A stretch of DNA of 64,000 nt from Ciona intestinalis (lineage: Eukaryota; Chordata; Ascidiacea; Phlebobranchia; Cionidae), in contig NC_020177.2 in assembly GCF_000224145.3 (NCBI RefSeq), forward strand, positions 2,004,325-2,068,324, read 5' to 3'. The notes under the pieces were generated by a model that was given only the letters and a program-made list of their open reading frames with translations, searched no databases and was not told the origin of the DNA. The translations under genes and the position numbers were made by a program. Shown here piece after piece: positions 46,901-58,900 of this stretch (position 1 is the stretch's first letter; every line of letters begins with the position of its first letter).

Positions 46901-49900
46901 AGAACCAAAGCTATTTCATTCGTGCTTAAGCCTAGGTAAAGATGCTCAAGCTAAAAGAAAATACTCATTATAAGTTAAAAATATGAATTTGTGTTAAAAA
47001 TAAGCAGGCATAAGAAATAACTAAAATGCTCTAACCAAGTGGTAATTAAAGGGTGGTCTAAACAGGCACCTAAACAGATACACTTTTTTAAGTTACATAG
47101 TAATTGGACTAAATGAGTCACAACATCCAAAATGGAAAAGGAATGATAAAGTCCAAAAAGTAACCCAGAGGTAATGGATTAAGGCTCGTCGCTGCTATGA
47201 TTGTGGGCGTATGTGTCCTTGGGCAAGACAGTTAACGGCAATTGCTCCAACCCGGGGGCCACTAATTGGTTGTCTAAATTATCTATATTGTTAGTTAAAT
47301 TACTTACTTCTTTAGTGAGTTGGATGATTTGATTTGCTGCAGGTTTAGCGAATGCTGTATGTTGAGCGCATATGTGACTTGAACCTGTCCAACTTCTCGT
47401 ATCTACAGCCTGTTTATTATGTAAACTGTTATTTCTGCAACAATGTGGACATGTGTGTTCTTACAACCAGGGACGATGTTTCGATCCAGTGACCACTTCT
47501 TATCGAAGTTGGCAACGGACCAACATTTAAATAAAAAAAATAAAAAGCCATAACACTTGGCAATTAACCAGCCAAGGATAAAAACATTTGTTTAAGAATC
47601 AATGAAAAAACTAGTAACTATGTTGATCACTTTTGAGAGGAGAAGTTGAGCTTGTAGATAATCTGCCGAGCACTGAGCGGTGGACGCGAGGGAAGGAGCA
47701 ACATCCGCTGCGTGACGAAGATCACGAATCGTGCAATCGAGTAACTTACGTTGTTCTGAAGGTTCATATACCTGATATAGTGAAGTTTGAATATAAACAA
47801 AAACTACCAGACCGCGTGCCGGTAATTATAACCCATGAAACAAATAAAGAATTTTATTAAACAGATTTAAACAAGCGCCGTGGCAAGGTGGTTAGCGAGT
47901 CTGCCTTTAACCCAGAGGTAATGGGTTCAAGGCTGTCACTGCTACCATTGTGACTGCTACCACCCCCATTGTGGGTGTATGTGTCTTTGGGCAAGACGCT
48001 TAACGGCAATTGCTCCAACCCAGTGGTCACTAATGGGTTGTCCAAGTTGTTAGCCATAAATAAAAAAATCTAAAAAACAATCACCCACAAAGTAACATAC
48101 ATGATAACTTGTAAGCTGGCATAAGGTGTATGAACACATGTGGTTATAACAACTGTAACAACTGTTTTCCGGCCACGCGAGGATAATGTAAGTTACATTT
48201 ATTTCATTATACAGATTCAGATTATAGTAAAAATAACAATTTATGTATTGGTTACAGAGAAGTCCTATTATAACCAATTTATTTTCTTTGAGCAAATTTA
48301 TGGGTCTTAGAATATAACATGTAGTCGTCTACTATTAGTTATACTTTATGATAAAGTTCCTTAGCCATTGCACAGTTGATCTTTAGGGCTTTAACGGGGC
48401 AAGCCTTTTATAAGCAGCATAATAGCACTTGTATTTGTGTTTGAGGAGATGAATTTGTGCACAAAGGATAATAAAAATAAGCAATCTTTAATATAAAGTA
48501 TAATTAAGTTCCCAAATTTTACTTTGAAAAAAAAACCCTAGTTGTTACAGATATAAATTAACAATATGAATAAATGAATGTAACTTATTTGTCCTTGCGG
48601 GGCAGGGCAGTGAGAGTCCAAATAACATGAGTGTTCTATTTCATACACATTGTGCCCGCTTGTGTTACTGCGTATGTAACTTATTTATCCTTGTACAGCA
48701 GGACGACCGTAGTTGTTATAACACGGGTGTTTAATTTATACACATCATGCTCGCTTATGAGTTACCACATATGTAACTTGGTAGTTAACATGGCACCTAA
48801 CAAATATACAAATGCTAAAATAATAAGAATTAGACAGTTGTTTTTACCTGCAGGTTTTTGACTCTGTCCATAGTACGCGAGATAAAGTTAGCCGGACATC
48901 GAGAAGTTTTCGATGTAGAAGGTATTGCCACGTGGCATGAATCTGCACCAGCTGTGAAACTAGTGAGCTAAAAATCAGTTGTTTTTTTTTTAATTTAAAT
49001 GAAACGTTAAGCTTTAGGCAAAAAATTAAAAAAACAAATATTGGATCATGGATTCATGGTTTATTTATAAAGTATGGATTGAATTGAAATCTTACATTCT
49101 TTATTTTGATGAAATACTTTGACGAAATTCTGCTGTGCAAAGTCAAGCGGGGTTTAGGAATGAAACCCAAAACCCAAACCCAATTTTTGCGAGAAAAAAT
49201 AGATTTTAATTCAATAATATTTTTAACTTACAAACTAGTATTCTGTTTACCACAGCACAGGAATTTGGTATTTCTCATAGTGCCAGGCTTTATTAAAACT
49301 GTAAACAGGTTTTAGGCGTAATAGGGTCAAAAAGTGTGCCTTAGTTGTATGCAGTTGTAAAACCGCACCTTTATGGCTTAATTACTGTGCAGTGGTGTCA
49401 ACAAAACAGTTAGTTGTTGTCTATTTGAATATGAGACTGACGATGCCATTTAGGCAAAATATATTTCTCTAATACAACAATTGGACGAACTTATTTTTTG
49501 TTTGTTTCGTTTTCATAGCAACAGATCTTTACTGTATTTCACTTGAATGAATGTAACTTACTTTATACTCGCGTGGCCGGAAAACGACAGTCGTTATCAC
49601 ACGGGTTTAACACCTTGTGCCAGCTTACGAGTTACCATGTATGTTACTTCGTGGGTAATTATTTTTAGGGGGNNNNNNNNNNNNNNNNNNNNNNNNNNNN
49701 NNNNNNNNNNNNNNNNNNNNNNNNNNNNNNNNNNNNNNNNNNNNNNNNNNNNNNNNNNNNNNNNNNNNNNNNNNNNNNNNNNNNNNNNNNNNNNNNNTCA
49801 AGCAAAGTTAAGAAACGCAAATAGATATTTAAAAAAAATGCAAAATATTGGCTTTTTCAAAACCACATATCTTATTAAATGGCTCTTAAATCATTAGACA

Positions 49901-52900
49901 TGCCACACTGTATAAAAGCTTTGAAGTGAAAATTAGTAATTATTAAACTATTTTGTTCTTATTTATCCTCTCAAGGTCGGACGTTGTCAGTCATTTTGGA
50001 CAATACCTTATTTCATACACCTCATGCCTGCCCACACAGCAGGTTAATTATGCACACTATTTTTTAAATTGCAATAATATTTCATAGGTCTAAAAATGTC
50101 ACAGACAATATACGACCTCTGTTTTGGGGGTGTAGCAGCATTTTTTGGGGGGGTGTACATTTTGTGGTAAATTATATAAACCGGACTTAAGGGTTTAAGT
50201 TATTCTGGTAATCCCTGTCTTTTTGTTAAAATATCATTGCTACCTTCATAACTATTACTAACTAGAGAAATAATTTAGGTTTATTTTGTTTTAAAACATG
50301 GTACAAAAAACTTAAAAATGATGTAAACATGAGAGTTCTGTCCTATTTTATGGGGGTCAAGGCATGCTATTTGCCAAGAACGTGAAATTCGGACCACATT
50401 TGGGATTTTATCCTAAAACAACTTTTGGGAAATTGTAAAAGATACAACTTGGGTCATCCATCTCGGGCTCAGATGTTGCAAAGAAAGGATGGCAAGACAA
50501 CAACTGTGGTACGAGAAGATAAACAAGTTCACTGTGTCGTTTCCCCACATGCTGCTGGGTCCTGGGAATTTAAGTGACAATTTACAATAAACATTAAAAT
50601 GACATGCATGTCGACAAAATGATTAAACAAATTTTGTACATGGCCCCATTTCGTTACCGTTACGTTAGCATTGAATGAATGAATGTAACTTTCTTCATCC
50701 TCACGAGACCGGAAAACGACAATCATTATAACATGGGTGTTCATACACCTCATGCCAGCTTTTGAGTTACCATGTATGTTATTTTGTCAGTGATTATTTC
50801 TTTTTTTTTGATTTTTTTCATGTATGGTTGATAGTTGGAACAACCCATTAGTGACCACTGGGTTGGAGCAACTTTGCCCAAGGACACATACACCACAATT
50901 GTAGCAGCGAAGAGTCTTGAACTCATTACCTCCTGGTTAGAGGCAAGCAATCAGCACTTTTACTATTCAATGCCACATGGTATATTGCGCAATGATGTTG
51001 CAATCACTTTCAGTATGTTTACAATTGTTGTGTAAAGCGTTTTGTGTATGTTACCTTCACTTAACATTCTTTCGCCGTGACTACAGTCTTTTATTAGTTT
51101 ATTGTAATAAATAAACTTTACAGTAAACTTGAAATAGGTTTACGACTTATTCTACTTATGGCATAAAGTAACTATCTGCGCTGTAGCACAGTTGGTTAGC
51201 TTGTCTGCCTCTAACTGAGAGGTAATTGTTTTAAGGCTCATTGCCGCTACCATTGTGGGCGTATGTGTCCTTGGGCAAGACACTTGACGGCAATTGCTCC
51301 AACCCAGTGGTCACTAATGGGTTGCGCAAATTATCAGCCATACATAAAAAAAAATCCTAAAAAATAATTACCCACACAGTAACATACTTAGTAATTTGTA
51401 AGCTGGCACTAGGTGTTTGAAACAGAACACCTGTGTTATGACAACTGTCGTTTTCTGGTCACGCGAGGATAAAGTAAGTTACATTCATCATACCTCCAAA
51501 TTGATCTTCTGTCTTGAGGATATTTTGATAAGTTTTTAAGCAACATCATCACTGTATCGTACAAACAAGCTTTCGACATCAATCTGGATAAAAGAGTTTT
51601 GGAAAAATTAAGTGTTTAATCCTAAAGAATACCAGGTTTGATGTTGTTAGCATTGTGGATTTGTGGGTATCTGTGATCATGGGCAAAACACAGATACTTA
51701 ATAAAAGTTTTTTTAACCTAACAGTCACTTATGAGTTGTCAGCCTTACACATAAAACAGCAATCATTCACAAAGTTACACGTTTTATAACTCCAACTCCC
51801 AAATGCAACATGAGGTGTTAAAGCCAACAAAAACAAGCTGAATGATCCAGCCACCCAAGGATATATGAATACTCAGTACAATATTCTGTGCCACACAACT
51901 TCTACTAAAACTCCTATAAAAATTTTAGTTGGCACTGTTTTTGACACTTTTTAACCATAGAGTGTTTTAACAACTGTTGTTTTGCTGTTGATTATGACTT
52001 TTAATAACATGATCTTCGCTTTCGAGGAGATAAATAAAAATTATGTCCAGCGCCGTAGCACAGCTGGTAACAAATAAAATTAAAAAATCTCCCAAAAAAA
52101 TAATCACCAATAAAGTAACATACTTGGTAACTCGTAAGTGGAAACAAGGTGTATTAAACAAACACTCCTGTTTAAAGACTGTCATTTTCCGACCACGCGA
52201 CGATAAAAAGTTACATACATACAGTGTCATATACAAGGGAGGGGGTTACGGAGGTCCAGATCTCACCTTCTTCTTTTAAATATTGTTTAAAAAAAAAAAA
52301 ATAATTGTTGTCTTTTCGTAAAACTAGAACCCCTCCTCTTAAAAAATAGTAAAGCAGTCATATTATTGTAGTTTAAAACAAATCTTCTGTGTTCCTATTA
52401 TTTGGGTCATTATTTATGTCAGTCAGGGTACGATTTTATCGAGCAAGTTACGTTTTATACGCGTCCATTTTGCATACATAATACATACATGTGTTATTTC
52501 TGCGTACATAACACATACATATGTTATGCAATTCAATAAAAATATTAAACCACCTGCAACTGCTAAGTAATTGATGAATTCCTTCTCTGATGTCTTTACA
52601 AGCATCTTCCATGGCTGAGTGTACGTTGTCTAGTTGATCCTCAAGCAGTGTAACGTGCTGTGGATTTAAAAAAATTTAAATAAACCAGAGGTACATGAAG
52701 GGTAAATTTAGCTTTAATAATTTAAAATCATTAATTGAGAAGCGTTATAATTTATATTTAAAAGCATAAATAATAACTGGCATTGGAAATAATATGCATG
52801 ATATCAAAATATATTGTGCACAATAATGCATTATGTACAACAGAATAGTAATGACTAGAATAGTAGACAGTAGATACACTGTGTAAATATGAATACCACA

Positions 52901-55900
52901 TGTATTAATTAATAATAACAAATGCATTACACCATGATTTCAACTAAAATAGTAGACAGTAGATAGACTATGTAAGTAAGAACAAATTATGTGTTACTTA
53001 ATAATTAAACAAATGCAAACAGAATAAAAAATAATAAAAAAAAACATTTTTAAAATGATCTTTGTAATCAGGTCATTACTGTATTTCACTATACTAGAAT
53101 CGTTCAACTATATGTACATCAGATCAGGGTCAGATTCGCGGAATTTATTACATGTCATTTTTAAAATGCTTACATTTAAAAAAAAAACTATTCTAGGCAA
53201 TACTCAAACACTCAAATCTAGCAGTTAATAACCCTTAACAATAAATAGGGAAAATGTGAACCTCCACTATTTTGTGCAGGGAGTTGACAGCGTTAAGTCT
53301 CACAGCTTCAATCTCGTCATTCAAGCAATCCACCAGGAAATCCAACGCAGCCTAAACAAGCGTTGGTGATATAGTTAAGGGTGGGGGGTTAATAAAAACA
53401 GTTCACTAATAACGTAGTATTTAAATATCACATGCAATAGCTCAAACAGGTATATTTCTCTTTTCAAATACTAAACCAAGATCACTTTTTTAAATGAGGA
53501 CAAAATTGAATAAAATGTGACAGATATGAAAATAAGTTAAAATAATACAGTTTTTAAACCGAACATACAGCAATCTAACAGCAATTTGTAGTTGATTAAT
53601 TCTACAATCAACTTTGTAATACTGTATATAATACTTTACGAAAAATTATGAGTTTAAAAAAAATGTAGCCTATAATAAAGTTGCAAAAAATGTAACCTAC
53701 AAAAAGATTACAAAAAAGTGTATATATACCATATTTTTGATTTTTTTACCTGAGCAAATGAAGAACTGCTTCTTTGAGATGCGAGCTCTGTGAGTGAATC
53801 AACTGCTGCACTTCTAACCTCTGATCAAAAAAAATGATTTAATTTTTGTAACAATGATCAACTGACTGTAATATTTGGTAAACAACTATTATGTGTTGAA
53901 ACACAAAAATTTGAAAGAATACATATTTCACCATTGGAAAAAAATGTGTTGTGGTCTTAGTAAGTATTGTCATTTAAACTAGTTTCAAAAAGAAATCTAC
54001 TGAATAGCAATATAACTACTCAATAGGCATTATTCAACACAGTAAATATTACTGCTTGTAATCAGGTTGTGATAGTTGTTTAAAAAACGGAATAGCACGT
54101 TCATGCACTGTAAGACATCAGTTACGTTAATATAATTACAAAGTAAGGATCTGGTGCTACAAAAACTTACAGACAAATTTTAGGTCCAACCAATTGTATA
54201 AAAAAAAAATATTTTGACCAAATGGCACCGTCAGTCTCTTATTTAAATTAAAATATACTGATACATTTATAATAATCACATAACAACATCATATAGTAGG
54301 GTGAGGGAAGACGGGACACCTTTTTATTCCATTAAATGTCCCATTTGGTAGTAAACAACGAACATTTAAAGAATTATAAAACCGCATCCTTACAACTCCC
54401 TTAGACCGTTGTTAATTGTTTAAAACACGATCAGGATATTTGTAAATTATGTGCTAATGGTGTCCCATTTTCCCCTGTTCTACTAAACATCACTTATATA
54501 TTAATCACATAATGACATCATACCCATCATTTCATCTTCCAGACCATGAACAAACGCTCCACAAGCTCCACTGCTCATCAGCATATTTGAGTCCGGATTG
54601 TGATCTTTGATTGGAGCGTCATCCGCCCATTTTGCTCCGGAAGAAAACTCTTCAACAAAACCTTCTTTTGCTTGCTCATTCAAAGATTTTTTCCTCTTGA
54701 AAAAAAATTATATCATTGTGATTTTGTATGCTAAATAAAACTTAATTAAGAATAGGTGGAAAAATATAAGTTTTAAAACTAAAGTTTTAAAAGAATTTTT
54801 ACCGGAAAATAAAATAATAGTTTTATTTAATATAATATAAAACTGCTGTCCCTTACCCGCAAATCTGACATCAGTTTTTTGTCGAGAGTTTGAAACAGAA
54901 ATGAATCGCTCACGAGATGCATAGAACCAAGTAGACGAGCTGCTTCTGCTCTTACCTGATGGAAAAGAATGATAAAAACTTTAAATTATTACATCACTTA
55001 TCTATATCTGTGTGGTGAGGCAACTCAAGGGTTATAGCATGGGTGTCCTATTGCAAACTATATGTGTGGTACAGGGATACACAACATAAATTTCTTTCAG
55101 CGTACACTTTTTAAAACAGCCAAAATATTGCTTTTGTATACGTATCATAGCTTAGATTTCAGAAAAAAAAGCGCGTGTATTTTTATCGACAATTGGAAGC
55201 AGACTCGATCGCAAAAAAAGGCCAAATATTAATGTTGGAAAAAAATCTGTAAAAATTTTAAACTATGCGCATACGTGAACATTGTGTATCCCTATATTTC
55301 CTAGTGTGATGGTTTCATACTGTTTGCAAGGTGCTAAGTATATAGCATAGTAGGTGCTAGGTGGTTTTCTTTTTATGTTTGACTACTAATTTGACCAACC
55401 ATATTCAAGCTTTATGTTAGAAATGAGTAAGAACTTTAATATGATAACACATAGAAACCTTATAAGAACTGTCATTGAACATATTACAGATGTAAGCGAA
55501 CGCATCGTCCACCAAACGGAGTTTCTCATCAGAATAAGGAGCTTTAACCATGCTGTTAATAACAACAAAATGTAAGATAATGAAGTGTTTATGAAAATTT
55601 GCCAAATGTTAAATAAACTTAACCAAAATTTCATGCGAAATTTTAATAAATATGTTTCCAATAATTGAGCAAAAAGTATATATATACGCACAGACATGTA
55701 TTAGATAAGCCAGATAGAGGTTTTCTGGCAATTTTTTTTGATGACAGACATTTTAATTTTAACTTCTATTTAGATCCACTTCACCAGGGTAATAACAATC
55801 GAAACAGGTGTATAATATTATAGAAGGCTGTTGCTATATTATAAATATTATTCAGTGGCGCACCCAGGGGGAGGATTAGGGGGACCAGTCCCTCCCCCCC

Positions 55901-58900
55901 CCTTTTTAATATCAATAAATGGTTAACAAGCGTCCCAGTGTAAAATTCGAGAATTCGTTGATGTGGCACCGGCTCGTGCACTCGTCTGCCTGAGTGTATG
56001 TGCGAGTGTGTGTGCGTGCGGGAGGTTACGTGTGTTTTGGCAGGCATGGAATCAGTTGACGTTACACGGCCACAAACTCGCCCTCCCATTAAACGACCTA
56101 CATTACATGTCCGCGAAATTATCCCCACCCCTTTATTTCCGTCTGAGTGCACCACTGAATATATTATATATAAATAATAAAATATATTTACTTTTCTGGG
56201 TAAATGTGACTCATAATCCACACAAGTTCCACAGCAAGAAATCTAACCCTCTCATAATCATCATGTAAGGCAGAACATGCTTGTTCATATACCGGCATCT
56301 CCAACTGCTGTCCACGCTGGTGCATTTCAATCTGTTGTGAATAAAGGAAAGAATGTAACTTGCTTTATCCTCGAATAAATTTAAAAAAATAGTCATTATA
56401 ATACGGGTGTTCTGTTTCATACACCACGTGCCAGCCTCTGAGTTATTTTGTTTTAATATTGTATGGCTGACAATTCACAGTTTAGACAACTTATTAGTGA
56501 CCACTTGGTTGAAGCAATTGACTTTAAGTGGCTTGCCTGGGAAAAACACACCAAAAATGGTAGCAGCGATGAGCCTTGAACCCTTTGGGTTTAGAGGCAG
56601 GCGCACTAACCAACTTTGCTACGAGCCTAAGGCAATGAATATATGTTGTCCTTTTCTATTGTATAACCATTCGCAAACAGACCTGTATCTGTGTGTAATA
56701 ACATGGTTATCACAATAATACTGTAAGTGTAAACAGCAAACTATAGTTTTACACACATTTTGCTCTCTGAAACAGGGGTTATATAAGCTATGATTGCAAC
56801 TAATTAATACTTGGTTATAAACATAGGCGTCTAACAAGGTCAGGCAGGTTAGGCAAATGCTAACCTGGAATTTGGCACATTGCCTATTAATTGTTCCATA
56901 ATGAAGTAAGCAAACGCAAACGATTTATGTATTTCATAAACCATTACGTATCGACGATTGAAGCTCGAGTTTTCTGGCTAGATTTACGTTACTGCTAGTT
57001 AAACATACGCCCATCAACGTAACTGTTACATCACAAGCTGCATTGTGATGTCATCTATTACCGTAAGGTAGGATGTTAAAAAATACCAACTTACGGCGAT
57101 ACATTATTTCACAAGCGGCATTGTGATGTAATCCATTATCGTGACTTTCGTATTGCATAATCCTAACATATGATGTTGCATTACTTTACAATCGTCATTG
57201 TGATAGAAACAAAGATCGTAGGATATTGCGCAAGCCTGCACCTACAAGTTTGACGATCTTTTAATACGTCACAAGCGCTACTGTGGCGTAAACGATTAAC
57301 GTGCTGCGTAAGCGTAACGTGTAATAAGAAAGATAAACCGTAACCAGTGCGTAATGTGCGAGTGCAGTAGTTACCTTATTAGCTTACGTATACATATAAT
57401 AAGTAATTAATATTTGTAACAATGAGTTTGCCTAACTTGGATTATCAAAACTTAGGCGCCTATGGTTATAAATATTACCCGTAGAGATTATTGCATAATT
57501 CCCAGATGTACTTTTATGCAAAATGATCAAACTGCCCGCAATAATTTCAGCATAAACCAAATACACACCACAATATAAAAATCTTTTTTGTTGATAAAAT
57601 TAGACTTCTTACCAGAGCTGCAAGAGAGCTACTTCTTACTCTCGGTTCTGGATCTCCAAAATAATCAGCAACAAGTGTGTGGATGTTCACTTGGTCCCAT
57701 TTTTTCTCAGCAGAAGGTTTGGTGATTTGTTTGTTTGATGCAAGGCTCCCAATAACTTTGAGACATGCACATCTTACCTAGAAACAGAAATGTTATAAAT
57801 ACCCAGCGCTGTGGCTCAGTTGGTTGGCACGCCAGCATCAAACTTAGAAGTACTGGGTTCAAGGCTCGTCGCTGCTATAATTGGGGGCGAAAGTGTGTCC
57901 TTACGCAAAACACTTAGCGGCAATTGCTAGGGATGTGCTGAAGTTGTAAAAGCTCGGGTTCGCCGAGCGCCGAGCTTCAACGAAAAGCTCGGCACGAGCC
58001 CGAGCCCGAGCACCTATGACGTCGTCAAGGAGAAAGGCGTTCGAGAATGCGTTCCTATTCAGCCGAAAAGCGTCGCTAATCAAAGTAATACAGAACACGT
58101 GGTTTGCGGTTAAAGAGACGTCTCGTTTCGTAATTCCCACTGTTGCAAAATGTAGAGTTCATAGAAAAAAAATATTTAATTCAAAATTATTTCAAACTGT
58201 TGCAGCCAGTGGCGCAACCACCGCGTTCAAAATATGTCATACAGATATTTACGTCCAGTCAACGTTATCTCTGCCGCGATATAAACGCTTTAGATATTGA
58301 TCTTGCATCTATTCTACTTTATGCGGTAAATTAGGAATAATATTACATTGTTAAAAGGACGTATCTAAATTAATATAAACAAATGAAACATTGGTGCAAG
58401 TTTCACGCATGTACATCGTGGATAATGTAACGATTATTTACGTCAGAATAACTTTGATAAACCATTACGATCGTTACATCACAAACGAGATTGTTGGAAA
58501 ACAATCGTGTTTTATTCGCTTCCATACGATCTGTAGTTTGTGTATAATTTTTGTTGCAGGTAAATCGCGATTATGTGAATTTTAATAAATGCAAATATAA
58601 TAGCGAGGAGCGACGCTATCAGTAAATTGGAACCAACAGAGATTGTAATATAATATTACAAAGTATCATTCCAGCCGAGCTTGCACAGAAGCCAAAAAAA
58701 CATCAATTGTTGGCACCGCACGAGAACCAGAGTTTCATTACGTCATTTTTCACGAGAATAAATTCACAACGATTGCTTCGCTTGTTAGGTGTGAAATGTA
58801 TGCTACCGCATGCGTCTTCCTTTATTTCCTACACCGGCGCAGCGTAAACATGTGAAGCTCATACACGATGGTTTGATCTCGTGGTTGGTTAGAAGTGGGC

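Noticed and set aside
47633-47860. Plus-strand 75-codon frame
   Set aside because: Antisense to a well-supported INTS4 exon (47771-47631).
49547-49897. 116-codon frame spanning a gap
   Set aside because: Made of SINE sequence and N positions; not a gene.
51177-51250. tRNA gene in SINE heads
   Set aside because: A- and B-box-like motifs are present, but no full cloverleaf with acceptor stem can be formed and each head continues into SINE body.
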